Of a DNA stretch of 64,000 bases, positions 44,722-52,625 are shown piece after piece; within the stretch, counting starts at the first letter, position 1, and each line of letters starts with the position of its first letter. The DNA is from Aestuariibius insulae (GTDB taxonomy: Bacteria; Pseudomonadota; Alphaproteobacteria; Rhodobacterales; Rhodobacteraceae). Location of the stretch: the NCBI RefSeq assembly GCF_040783535.2, contig NZ_JBFONW020000003.1, positions 62,001-126,000 of the forward strand. The letters run 5' to 3'. The notes under the pieces were generated by a model. The model ran no database searches. It saw only the letters and a list, made by a program, of their open reading frames with translations, and was not told the origin of the DNA. The translations under genes and the position numbers were made by a program.

Positions 44722-45435
44722 CTATGGGGTCTCGGAAGGGGCAGAAGGCGGGTCCAACCAAGCGGGCAGATGCGAGATATCGGGCAGGATGAGGTCGGCG
44801 GCTTCGGCAAGATCCTCCGCCGTGGCAAGCCCCGTCAAAACGCCGATCGCGGTCATGCCAGCGGAGCGTGCCGCGTGCAGGTCGTGGAGGCTGTCCCCAA
44901 TCACGGCGGCATCCGTTGCCCGGATTTTCAACATGCGGGCAATCGCTTGCAACGGAGCGGCGTCTGGTTTGGCGCCAAAGCCGCTATCGGCGCCGATCAC
45001 GATGTCGAACAGATCCGCGATCCCTGCCTGACGAAGATGTGCGCGGGCCGGCTCTTCGCTGTCATTGGTCATGACGGCAAGTCGGAGCCCCTGCTGCCGA
45101 AAGGCTGTCAGGAGGGGCCAGAGGGGGGTCACCTCGATCTGCGGCACGCTGTGGGAGCTTTGCTCGAGCCAGGAGATCAGGCGCGGGCGGGGCATCTCGG
45201 GGCGAAGGCTCGTCAGAAGGTCCGCCACATCGATGAGGGTTCCCGCGATGACGGGGCTGTCGGGCCGAAAGCGCTTGGTCCGGGTATCGAAGCCGAAGGC
45301 ATCCGCCGCGCGGTGATAGATCTCGGGATCCGCATCGGCGAAGTCCATCAGTGCCGTATCGGCCCAGGCGCTCCACGTCTTGTGAAAATCGAAGAGCGTT
45401 CCGTCCTTGTCGAAGATCAGCGCCTCGATTGTCAT
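44722..45435 (-). CDS. HAD-family phosphatase (phosphoglycolate-phosphatase-like)
   Basis: 237 residues. Motif I IFDKDGTLFDFH, motif II LAVMTNDSEE (T after the cap), motif III lysine in GFGAKPDAAPL, motif IV AVIGDSLHDLHAARSAGMTA. A helical cap domain lies between motif I and II. Most similar to Gph-type enzymes; exact substrate unknown. Its start overlaps the DUF3572 stop (45432-45435), so they are co-translated. Confidence 0.85.
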   Translation of the reverse strand: MTIEALIFDKDGTLFDFHKTWSAWADTALMDFADADPEIYHRAADAFGFDTRTKRFRPDSPVIAGTLIDVADLLTSLRPEMPRPRLISWLEQSSHSVPQIEVTPLWPLLTAFRQQGLRLAVMTNDSEEPARAHLRQAGIADLFDIVIGADSGFGAKPDAAPLQAIARMLKIRATDAAVIGDSLHDLHAARSAGMTAIGVLTGLATAEDLAEAADLILPDISHLPAWLDPPSAPSETP

Positions 45436-45773
45436 GTCCAGTGGTGCTGGGCGCCGCCGGGTAGGCTTTGCCGCGCGCTGTGCGGATCGATATAGGCAAG
45501 GCCGTGAGCGTCGCAGAAGGCCATCACCCAGGCATCGTCCATCATCAGAAAATCCAGGGTCGAGATCAGCAGGTCGGGGTCCTGCGCGCGGGATCTGAGA
45601 TTGGCCTCGGACAGGCCCGTGGCGCCGAGAAAGACATCCCGCAGGTCGTCATGACCAACGAGCCAGGCCAGCGCCTGAAGGGCGATTGTCTCGGCCCTCT
45701 CGGGCGCGAGGGGGGATGGTGAATCGCTCCTCAACGGTTTGTTAACCTTTTCGGCAGATCCTGTTTTGCGCAA
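45432..45773 (-). CDS. DUF3572 protein
   Basis: 113 residues if read from TTG 45773; no ATG is available before the conserved part, so the start is uncertain (another TTG lies near 45740). Family marks: ALQALAWLVGHDDLRDVFLG, LSEANLRSRAQDPDLLISTL, DFLMMDDAWVMAFCDAHGLA, and the terminal QSLPGGAQHHWT. DUF3572 is an alphaproteobacterial family of unknown role, regularly placed back to back with pleD. Here the two starts are only 28 bases apart, leaving a very compact divergent promoter. Confidence 0.82.
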   Translation of the reverse strand: MRKTGSAEKVNKPLRSDSPSPLAPERAETIALQALAWLVGHDDLRDVFLGATGLSEANLRSRAQDPDLLISTLDFLMMDDAWVMAFCDAHGLAYIDPHSARQSLPGGAQHHWT

Positions 45774-45801
45774 TGTGGAGCGTCATCGAAGGAAAGCCAA
45801 T

Positions 45802-47175
45802 ATGTCAGGGAAGATCCTGATCATCGATGATGTGGCGACCAACAGGATCGTCCTCAAAGTTAAGCTGACCGCCTCGCAATACGACATCATATCGTGCCTG
45901 AATTGCAATGAGGCGCGCCGGTCGGTGCGGTCCTCCCGGCCCGATCTGATCGTGATCGATCTGGCGACGCAAGGGCAGGCTGGAATCGAGTTTCTGACCG
46001 ATATCAAGCAGATGCCGGAGATCTCGGACATTCCGGTCATCGGACTGACGGATGAGGATCAACCGGATCGCAAGCTGGCCGCCTTGAGGTGCGGGGCCGA
46101 TGAGGTCCTGACGAAACCGGCCGACGACATTCTTCTTCTGGCGCGGATCCGGTCGCTGCTCCGGGCGCGGGATACCTCGTCAGAGCTGCGTCTGCGCGAC
46201 GACACCAAGCGGGCGTTGGGCTTTGCGGAACCGGCCGCCAGCTTTCAGCGGCAGGCCAAGGTCGCGCTGGCGGCCGACGTTCCGGCCATCGCGCAGATGT
46301 GGGAAGATGCGATCCGGCGGGACTGCAGCGCAGTCGAAGCGGTAAGCGTGCAGCCGGACAAGGTGTTCATGGTTCCGGATGTGGATCTCTTCCTGATCGA
46401 TGCGACGCAGGATGACGAGAAAAAGATCCTCGCCCTGATCGCGGACCTGCACTCGCGGCCCGAAACGCGGCTCGCCGCGATTCTCCTTGTGATCCAAGGG
46501 GATAGCGCGGATTTTGCCGCCATGGCGCTTGATCTGGGGGCCAGCGATATCCTGATGGACGGCTTTTCGTCGGCAGAGCTTGTTCTGCGGATCGAGGCGC
46601 AGGCCAAGCGCAAGGCGCGGCAGGACCAGTTCCGCGCGGGTCTTCGCAACGGGCTTCGCGCCGCGGTCACGGATCCACTGACCGGCCTGCATAATCGCCG
46701 CTATGCGCTGCCGCATCTGGCGGGCCTGGACGAGCGCGCCCGCGCGACAGGGCGCGATTATGCGGTGATGCTTCTCGATATTGACCATTTCAAGATGGTC
46801 AACGACGAGCATGGGCACGGCGTGGGCGACAAGGTCCTGGTCGAAATCGCGCGACGCCTCGAGGAGAATACGCGCGGTGTCGATCTGCTGGCCCGGATCG
46901 GGGGCGAGGAATTCATGATCGCGATGCCCGGGACGACCGAGGCGCAGGCCCGGCAAACCGCCGAGCGTCTGCGCGCCTTGATCGAGGACACGCCGATCCA
47001 GATCGACGGGGAGGCGGGCGTGACCGTTACCACCAGCATCGGCGTGGCGCTTCAGGGCATGGCCGTCTGTCCGGGCGTATCGGTGGAGGCGATCGTGGAG
47101 CGGGCGGATGCCGCACTTTACCAGTCCAAGGAGCGCGGGCGGAACATGGTCACCATGAGCGAAGTCGCCGCCTGA
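45802..47175 (+). CDS. pleD: PleD-type response regulator diguanylate cyclase (REC-REC-GGDEF)
   Basis: 457 residues from ATG 45802. REC1: acidic pair D9-D10 (ILIIDDVATNRIVLKVKL) and phospho-acceptor D53 (LIVIDLATQGQAG), with lysine in DEVLTKPADD. REC2 (residues ~150-285) keeps the fold but is degenerate, as in Caulobacter PleD. GGDEF domain from ~290: DPLTGLHNRRYALPHLAG, MLLDIDHFKMVNDEHGHGVG, ARIGGEEFMIAMPG, with the inhibitory RGVD five residues ahead. Phosphorylation-driven dimerisation produces c-di-GMP. Divergent from DUF3572. Confidence 0.94.
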   Translation: MSGKILIIDDVATNRIVLKVKLTASQYDIISCLNCNEARRSVRSSRPDLIVIDLATQGQAGIEFLTDIKQMPEISDIPVIGLTDEDQPDRKLAALRCGADEVLTKPADDILLLARIRSLLRARDTSSELRLRDDTKRALGFAEPAASFQRQAKVALAADVPAIAQMWEDAIRRDCSAVEAVSVQPDKVFMVPDVDLFLIDATQDDEKKILALIADLHSRPETRLAAILLVIQGDSADFAAMALDLGASDILMDGFSSAELVLRIEAQAKRKARQDQFRAGLRNGLRAAVTDPLTGLHNRRYALPHLAGLDERARATGRDYAVMLLDIDHFKMVNDEHGHGVGDKVLVEIARRLEENTRGVDLLARIGGEEFMIAMPGTTEAQARQTAERLRALIEDTPIQIDGEAGVTVTTSIGVALQGMAVCPGVSVEAIVERADAALYQSKERGRNMVTMSEVAA

Positions 47176-47276
47176 CCCGGCCAAACCCTTGCCGCTGACC
47201 GAATAGCGACAAGTCGCGGGCCATTTCGGCAACGCCTTGCGTGAGGCACTCGGTCCTCTTTTCATGGCTCTCGTTT

Positions 47277-47295
47277 CGGCGCATGTAGTGCGCCG
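47277..47295 (+). promoter_or_regulatory. Hairpin just ahead of the DUF983 ribosome site
   Basis: CGGCGCA (47277-47283), loop TGTAG, TGCGCCG (47289-47295), a perfect 7-bp stem ending two bases before CAGGAGAGG and twelve before ATG 47308. It may modulate translation start of the DUF983-NUDIX pair; no ligand class recognised. Confidence 0.35.
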
Positions 47296-47307
47296 ACAGG
47301 AGAGGGC

Positions 47308-47709
47308 ATGACTGAGCAAGCGAACACCCCACAGGCAGCATCCGAAGATCGCCCGATGAAACCGGCCATGTGGCGCGGCTTTCGGCGGCGCTGCCCCAAT
47401 TGCGGGGAAGGCAGTCTGCTGGAAAGCTATCTGAAGGTCCGCGATCATTGCCCGGTCTGCGGACAGGCGCTTCATCATCACCGCGCGGATGACGGCCCGG
47501 CCTATCTGACGATCCTGGTCGTGGGGCATCTGATGGCGCCGCTCTTGCATATCGCCTTCGTACAGTACCGGCCCGACCCGCTTGTGATGGCCACGATCTT
47601 TGCCGTCGGTTGCGTGGGGCTGTCGCTTTACCTTCTGCCGCGCCTCAAAGGGCTTGTTGTGGGCATCCAATGGGCCCGCCGGATGCACGGGTTCGGGGCC
47701 GCGCCGTGA
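47308..47709 (+). CDS. DUF983 membrane protein with zinc-ribbon
   Basis: 133 residues. FRRRCPNCGEGSLLESYLKV with RDHCPVCGQALHHHRADDGP (two CxxC pairs, a zinc ribbon), then two membrane helices (YLTILVVGHLMAPLLHIAFV and FAVGCVGLSLYLLPRLKGLV). A widespread alphaproteobacterial inner-membrane family of unknown function. Its stop overlaps the NUDIX start by four bases (GTGA). Confidence 0.88.
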   Translation: MTEQANTPQAASEDRPMKPAMWRGFRRRCPNCGEGSLLESYLKVRDHCPVCGQALHHHRADDGPAYLTILVVGHLMAPLLHIAFVQYRPDPLVMATIFAVGCVGLSLYLLPRLKGLVVGIQWARRMHGFGAAP

Positions 47710-48392
47710 CGATCCGCGATGCCGCGACGGTGATCCTCGTTCGCGGCGGCACGCATATTCTCATGGGCCAACGCGGCGCAACGGCGGCCTTCATGCCGTC
47801 GAAATTCGTCTTTCCGGGCGGCGCGGTCGACAGATCCGACCCCGAGATCCCGCTTGCGGCTCCGGTGCCGTCCCCTTGCGCGGACCGGTTGCGAGCGGAG
47901 AGCGCCGACGGTCTGGATCACGCGCTGGCAGTGGCGGCCATTCGCGAGCTGTGGGAAGAGACCGGGCTGAAGCTGGGCCAATCCCGCCCGTGGGAGGGCG
48001 AAATCCCGGAGGGATGGCGCGCCTTCGCCGAAGGCGGGATCGCGCCGGATGCCTCTGCGTTGCGGTTCGTCTTTCGCGCGGTCACGCCGCCCGGACGAAC
48101 GCGGCGGTTCGATGCGCGGTTCTTCCTCGCCGATGCCGATCATATCCTTGGCGATCCCGATGATTTTTCCGCGGCGGAAGACGAGTTGAGCCATCTGGGA
48201 TGGGTGGAGTTCGATGCGATCCGCGATCTGGATCTGCCCTTCATCACCGAGGTTGTGCTGGCCGAGATCGCGCCGCTCCTTCAGCGGCCCGAGCCGCCCG
48301 GGAGTGTTCCGTTCTTTCGCAACGACGACGAGCGGCATCTGGTCAGCCGGCTGCACGGGCGCTCGCCTCTCGAGGTTACACCGACCAGATAA
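47706..48392 (+). CDS. NUDIX hydrolase
   Basis: 228 residues from GTG 47706 in the overlap with DUF983. Nudix box spread over an insertion: FVFPGGAVDRSD, then AVAAIRELWEETGLKLGQ (the REx2EExG core). The long insert between the glycine loop and the RE(L/I)WEETG helix and the later RFVFRAVTPPGRTRRFDARF and LGWVEFDAIRDLDLPFIT place it with the larger, NUDT7/NUDT19-like bacterial enzymes that cleave CoA or nucleotide diphosphate derivatives. The substrate is not determined. Its 3' end overlaps the convergent transporter gene by 17 bases. Confidence 0.86.
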   Translation: MTIRDAATVILVRGGTHILMGQRGATAAFMPSKFVFPGGAVDRSDPEIPLAAPVPSPCADRLRAESADGLDHALAVAAIRELWEETGLKLGQSRPWEGEIPEGWRAFAEGGIAPDASALRFVFRAVTPPGRTRRFDARFFLADADHILGDPDDFSAAEDELSHLGWVEFDAIRDLDLPFITEVVLAEIAPLLQRPEPPGSVPFFRNDDERHLVSRLHGRSPLEVTPTR

Positions 48393-49266
48393 GAAGAAGT
48401 ACGCTCGCGGTGATCAGCGCCATGCCCGCCCCTTCGCGGGTGGAGATCTTTTCCTTGTAGATCAGGGTGCTGGCCAAAAGAGAGAAGACCAGCTCCACCT
48501 GGCCCAGAGCCTTGACATAGGCGACGGTCTGGAGCGCGAAGGCAATGAACCAGAGCGCCGATCCGATAAGGCTGGTCAGGCCGACCAGGGCCGTGACGCG
48601 CCAGGCGCGCAGGGTTCGCGTGATTTCTCCGCGCTGCCCGATCGCAAGGCCCGCGGCCATGATGCAGGTCTGAAAGGTCGTCACAGCCGAGAGCGTGACC
48701 AGCGCCCGAAGCACGGTATCGCCCTCGGACAGCGACAGGGACGCGCCGCGATATCCCACGCCCGAAACCGCGAAAAGAAGGCCGCAAAGAAGACCGAGCG
48801 CGGTTGCCCTGTTGGCAAAACTGATCTGACCCTCGGGCGGCTTGGAGAGCGCCAGAACGCCGCCCAGACCAATCAGGATCGCGACAAACGCAGCCGGAGT
48901 GACCGTGTCGCCCAGCACCAACAGGCCGAGGATCGCGGCCTGAACCGTCTCGGTCTTCTTGAAGGCGATCCCGACCGCGAATTGCCGCGCCGAGAACAGG
49001 GCCACGACAGCAATCGTCGCACCGATCTGGGCCAGCGCTCCGGTGACGCCGAAAGCGAAGAACTCCGCGCCGGGGCGGGGAAGCGGCTGATCGGAGGCGG
49101 CCGCATAGGTCAGTATGATCAGGATCGCGAGCGGGGCGGAAAAGACGAACCGCGCGAAGGTCGCGCCTGCTGGCGTCAGCTGCGTTGCGGCCAGATGACG
49201 CTGCAGCATGAATCGCAGATTCTGCGCGAAAGCAGCGGCAAGCGTGACGGGGATCCAGATCGGCAT
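48376..49266 (-). CDS. DMT-family (EamA) transporter
   Basis: 296 residues, ten helices in two EamA repeats (first FAQNLRFMLQRHLAATQLTP, FVFSAPLAILIILTYAAAS; second FAVSGVGYRGASLSLSEGDT, LVGLTSLIGSALWFIAFALQ, and ALGQVELVFSLLASTLIYKE KIS). The second-repeat signature with VELVFSLL and YKEKIS suggests an amine or metabolite exporter, but the substrate is unknown. Single gene, converging with the NUDIX hydrolase. Confidence 0.88.
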   Translation of the reverse strand: MPIWIPVTLAAAFAQNLRFMLQRHLAATQLTPAGATFARFVFSAPLAILIILTYAAASDQPLPRPGAEFFAFGVTGALAQIGATIAVVALFSARQFAVGIAFKKTETVQAAILGLLVLGDTVTPAAFVAILIGLGGVLALSKPPEGQISFANRATALGLLCGLLFAVSGVGYRGASLSLSEGDTVLRALVTLSAVTTFQTCIMAAGLAIGQRGEITRTLRAWRVTALVGLTSLIGSALWFIAFALQTVAYVKALGQVELVFSLLASTLIYKEKISTREGAGMALITASVLLLIWSV

Positions 49267-49306
49267 GGGCTGCTTATGGAACCGCCTCGTCGATTAGGCC
49301 AGAGCG

Positions 49307-50188
49307 TTACCTGTCTGACAGGGGGTGGGCGACCGGATCCTTCGCGCGCAGCATGTAGCGGCGAAAGACATCCGCATAGGAGCGGTAGCGATAGCCTTGG
49401 TTGCGATCCAGATAGCGGCCCGGCGCGGCACGGTAGAGCGCGGGCAGGTGGAACCACGGCACGTCGGGATGCATGTGATGAACGACGTGGAAGTTATTGT
49501 TCAGAAAGAGAAACGCGAGAATACCCCGATCCTCGATAATGACGGTGCGGGAGGCGGTATGCTCGTGCGCGCGGTGTTCGAGAAAGGTTCGGATCCGCAG
49601 GATCGACAGGGCCGCATAGACGCTCGCCGCATAAGCCCAGAACGGAAGCGGCGACAGCGCGACGATGAGAAGGGTCAAGCAAAGCGGCGGCAGATGGGCC
49701 AGCCAGCCCTTGGCGATGCCGGGCTCGTTACGGCTCAGGCGCTTGACCTCCCACCACAGAAAGACGGTCGTTCCAACGACCGGACCGATCAGGATGCGGC
49801 CCAGCAGGGTGTTGTTCAGCCTCAGAATGATGCGGGCGATCCCGGGCAGGCGAGCCCAGACGGCAGGCGCGAGATAATTGCTTTCGGGATCGTCGTAGGG
49901 GTCGGTCAGGACAGAGTCTTGATGGTGCGCGAGATGCGTATCGCGGAACCGCGCATAGGGGACAACCAGCATATAGGCAGGCCAGACCAAGGCTGTGTTG
50001 AGCGCCTGACGGCGGAAAGGATGGCCGTGGATCACTTCATGCTGAAGCGACGCGTAAAGCGCGATCCCAGCGGCGAGACAAGCGATGGCGAGGGGAGTGG
50101 GCAGGAAGAGGCTGGCGGCCCAGATGAGATGCGTCATCAGGACAAGGGCAAGCGTCGGCCACGCGAATGGCTCCGCGGATCGCGGCAT
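49307..50188 (-). CDS. Membrane fatty acid desaturase
   Basis: 293 residues with four or more hydrophobic stretches. Three histidine boxes of diiron membrane desaturases: HEVIHGH (residues ~49-55), HLAHH (~85-89) and FHVVHHMHP (~234-242). A fourth His-rich element (FLEHRAHEHTASR) precedes the third box. It would introduce double bonds in acyl chains at the membrane (substrate unknown; carotenoid or fatty-acyl groups are both possible in this family). Divergent from the XRE regulator, which may control it. Confidence 0.9.
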   Translation of the reverse strand: MPRSAEPFAWPTLALVLMTHLIWAASLFLPTPLAIACLAAGIALYASLQHEVIHGHPFRRQALNTALVWPAYMLVVPYARFRDTHLAHHQDSVLTDPYDDPESNYLAPAVWARLPGIARIILRLNNTLLGRILIGPVVGTTVFLWWEVKRLSRNEPGIAKGWLAHLPPLCLTLLIVALSPLPFWAYAASVYAALSILRIRTFLEHRAHEHTASRTVIIEDRGILAFLFLNNNFHVVHHMHPDVPWFHLPALYRAAPGRYLDRNQGYRYRSYADVFRRYMLRAKDPVAHPLSDR

Positions 50189-50295
50189 TTTGGTCTCCTG
50201 TCATAGGGTTATGTGGGGATCCTAACTTGTGCGGTCCCGTTGCACGATCCCGCATTTCGGCTGCAATCCGGATCAGTTGGTGCTATGGATCACCA

Positions 50296-51159
50296 ATGTT
50301 TAACAAATCCGACAAGCGAGACCGCGCGATTGTCTTTCGCGACCGTCTCAAGGAAGCGATGGGTCTGGCCGAACTGTCGCAAAGCGCTTTGGCCCGCCAG
50401 ATCGGCGTGGACAGGTCCACCGTGTCGCAATTGCTGTCGCGAGACGGCGTCAGGCTTCCCAATGTCCAGATCGCTGCCGAATGCGCCACGGCGCTTGGCG
50501 TGTCGGCCGATTGGCTGCTGGGCCTAAGCGACCGGCCGGAGCAGGCGGCGGATCTCCTGGCCTCTGCCCTGACGATGACCGAAGCGCCTCGCGCGCTTAT
50601 CGACGAGCGGATCTTCGACTGGCACCGGGAGGCGGCGGGCTACAAGATCCGGCACGTGCCCGCGGGGCTTCCAGATATGCTCAAGACGCGGAGCATGCTG
50701 CAATGGGAATACGAGCCGTTTCTAGGCAAGACCACCGATCAGGCGATCGGCGCTTCGGAGGATCGCCTGACCTGGATGCGGCAGGCCCGGTCCGATTACG
50801 AGATCGCCTTGCCGCTGCATGATCTGGCCAGCTTTGCCCGGGCCGAGGGGTATTACGCGGGCCTCAGCCTGGAAGTCCGGCGCGGACAGATCGAGCGTCT
50901 GATCGACCTGCACGATCAGCTTTATCCGACGCTCAGGATCTATCTTTTTGACGCGCGCAAGCTGTTCTCTGCGCCCGTCACGTTATTCGGCCCGCTTCTC
51001 GCGGTGCTTTATCTGGGGCGAAACTACCTTGTTTTCCGCGACGTGGAGCGTGTGGACGCGATCACGCGCCATTTCGACGGGCTGATCCGCGCGGCGGAAA
51101 TCCCGTCGCGCGATCTGCCGTCGCATCTGAAAACGCTCTGGGCCGGGATCCCGGATTAG
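50296..51159 (+). CDS. XRE-family transcriptional regulator
   Basis: 287 residues from ATG 50296. N-terminal helix-turn-helix (residues ~15-75): FRDRLKEAMGLAELSQSALA, RQIGVDRSTVSQLLSRDGVR, NVQIAAECATALGVSADWLL. The remaining ~200 residues (DWHREAAGYKIRHVPAGLPD, HDLASFARAEGYYAGLSLEV, LRIYLFDARKLFSAPVTLFG) form a domain seen in alphaproteobacterial regulators with no known ligand. It is divergent from the desaturase gene across a ~107-base gap, the usual layout of a local regulator and its target. Its last four bases overlap the convergent lipoprotein gene. Confidence 0.87.
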   Translation: MFNKSDKRDRAIVFRDRLKEAMGLAELSQSALARQIGVDRSTVSQLLSRDGVRLPNVQIAAECATALGVSADWLLGLSDRPEQAADLLASALTMTEAPRALIDERIFDWHREAAGYKIRHVPAGLPDMLKTRSMLQWEYEPFLGKTTDQAIGASEDRLTWMRQARSDYEIALPLHDLASFARAEGYYAGLSLEVRRGQIERLIDLHDQLYPTLRIYLFDARKLFSAPVTLFGPLLAVLYLGRNYLVFRDVERVDAITRHFDGLIRAAEIPSRDLPSHLKTLWAGIPD

Positions 51160-51431
51160 CCTTGCGCGGCGACCGGGTTCAGTCCGAATTCCTCGGCATC
51201 GCTGGGCGAGGGGGTTCGGATGACGCGCGGATCGCAGGCCACCATTGAGGTGTTCGCGTCGCGAATGATCAGGCCGCCCCGGGCCTGGCATTCCTGAAAC
51301 GTCATGCTGCCGCCGAGCACCAGAAATTCGCGTTGACCGCCGCCGCCGCTTCCGCCCGCTGTGCCCAAAGGCGCGGTTCCGCAAGAGGCCAGGCAGGCCG
51401 AAACAAGCCCGAAGGCGGCAAATCGCTTCAT
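51156..51431 (-). CDS. Small lipoprotein
   Basis: 91 residues. Lipoprotein signal MKRFAAFGLVSACLASCGTA with lipobox LASC (Cys17). After a Gly-rich linker the conserved part is FLVLGGSMTFQECQARGGLI and IRDANTSMVACDPRVIRTPS with two more cysteines that may form a disulphide. Likely outer-membrane anchored; function unknown. Its start overlaps the stop of the lipocalin-like gene (TCAT at 51428-51431), so the two are co-translated. Confidence 0.78.
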   Translation of the reverse strand: MKRFAAFGLVSACLASCGTAPLGTAGGSGGGGQREFLVLGGSMTFQECQARGGLIIRDANTSMVACDPRVIRTPSPSDAEEFGLNPVAAQG

Positions 51432-51937
51432 CGTCCGTTCTCCTTCAGCGCATCGAGATCATAGCCGTACCAGTCCATGATCGTGCGCGCGGCCTCGAGC
51501 CTATCACGGCTCGAGGCGCCGTTGCGATCCATGATCCAGCCGAAGGCGCCATCCGGTGTTCCGATTGCAACGGTCCTGTAATCCGCATCCCCCCAAAGCA
51601 CCCAAAGCTCGCGCGGCCGGTCGAGCGCGCGAAGGCGGCCCGGCCCTGCAATCTCGACCGGGATCTGCGTGGTCCGGGTGGGGCTCGCGATCCGGATTTC
51701 GCCGCCCGCCTCGCCGATCTCGAGCGACAGCGCGGCGCCGGGCTGCCCGAGTGGGCCGAAGGCCGCACCCTGAACGATGGTCCAGCTGCCGCCCATGCGG
51801 GACCAGTCCAGATCGGCGCGCGAGGCAATCGGGGCCGAGACGTCCCGATAGGGTCCGCCCTCCGGCAAGAGGCCGGGATCGGGGGCGCGGCTGCATGCAG
51901 CACAGGCCAGCAGCGAGAGAAGGAGAAGGGCGCGGAT
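51428..51937 (-). CDS. Lipocalin-like lipoprotein, apparent AUC start
   Basis: 169 residues if translation begins at ATC 51937. The in-frame N-terminus IRALLLLSLLACAACSRAPD is an obvious lipoprotein signal with lipobox (LLAC or CAAC), but the only codon at its front is ATC, preceded by TGGAG at proper spacing (eight bases); a TAA lies nine codons upstream and no ATG, GTG or TTG is available before the lipobox. The mature part fits small bacterial lipocalins: DWSRMGGSWTIVQGAAFGPL (the GxW strand A), RELWVLWGDADYRTVAIGTP, WIMDRNGASSRDRLEAARTI. It binds a hydrophobic ligand in the envelope by family analogy. Either a rare AUC initiation or a base change at the start codon. Confidence 0.72.
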   Translation of the reverse strand: MRALLLLSLLACAACSRAPDPGLLPEGGPYRDVSAPIASRADLDWSRMGGSWTIVQGAAFGPLGQPGAALSLEIGEAGGEIRIASPTRTTQIPVEIAGPGRLRALDRPRELWVLWGDADYRTVAIGTPDGAFGWIMDRNGASSRDRLEAARTIMDWYGYDLDALKENGR

Positions 51938-52064
51938 GGGGAAGGCTCCATTCGGGTGGCGTTATCCGCAGATCGGCCATCGGATCCGCGATGGCAAGCG
52001 GTGCGTTGCAGCCGGTCACCGGAATGTGCATGCAAGACACGCAGGAACAGGGCATGCTGGATGG

Positions 52065-52625
52065 ATGAGATATCTGATTACCCTTCTCCTTTTCCTGACG
52101 ACAGCCGTGCAGGCCGATCCGGAACGGTATGCCCTTGATCCCGCTCGCAGCGAGGTCGGGTTCACATATATCTTTTCCGGAGATCCGGTGCAGGGGACGA
52201 TGCCGGTCCTCGAGGCCACGCTTTTGATCGATCTTGAGCGGATCGAGCGGTCCGAGGTGTCGGTAACGCTCGATCCGGCGCGCGCCGATGGAGGCTTTGC
52301 CTTCGCCGGTCAGGCGCTGCGATCCGCCAGCGTTCTGGATGTGGCAGCCCATCCGACGATCCGGTTCCGCTCCACGGCGATTTCGGGCGATCTGAACGGC
52401 GCGACCCTGCGCGGGCTGCTTACGGTGCGCGGCGTGACGCAGGAGGTCGAGCTGCGCGGACAGCTGCTTCGGCAGGCCGGCACGGCGGCGACAGAGCGGG
52501 ACAGGCTGGCGATCCGTCTGACCGGAGCCATCGACCGCCGCGCCTTCGGAGCGACGGGATATCCCGGTTTCGTTGGTCCCCGGATCGATCTGCGGATCCT
52601 GGCCCAGATCAACCGTGTGGAGTAA
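52065..52625 (+). CDS. YceI-family periplasmic protein
   Basis: 186 residues from ATG 52065; signal peptide MRYLITLLLFLTTAVQADPE, then the YceI lipocalin-like barrel: RYALDPARSEVGFTYIFSGD, LEATLLIDLERIERSEVSVT, LRSASVLDVAAHPTIRFRST, LRGLLTVRGVTQEVELRGQL, IRLTGAIDRRAFGATGYPGF. Binds polyisoprenoid-like lipids in known members. It overlaps the start of the serine hydrolase by 11 bases, and its gene diverges from the lipocalin-like operon by about 130 bases. Confidence 0.9.
   Translation: MRYLITLLLFLTTAVQADPERYALDPARSEVGFTYIFSGDPVQGTMPVLEATLLIDLERIERSEVSVTLDPARADGGFAFAGQALRSASVLDVAAHPTIRFRSTAISGDLNGATLRGLLTVRGVTQEVELRGQLLRQAGTAATERDRLAIRLTGAIDRRAFGATGYPGFVGPRIDLRILAQINRVE

Noticed and set aside
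46180..47688. 502-codon minus-strand frame across pleD and DUF983
   Set aside because: Antisense to two well-identified genes, no ribosome site or motif; typical of high-GC DNA.
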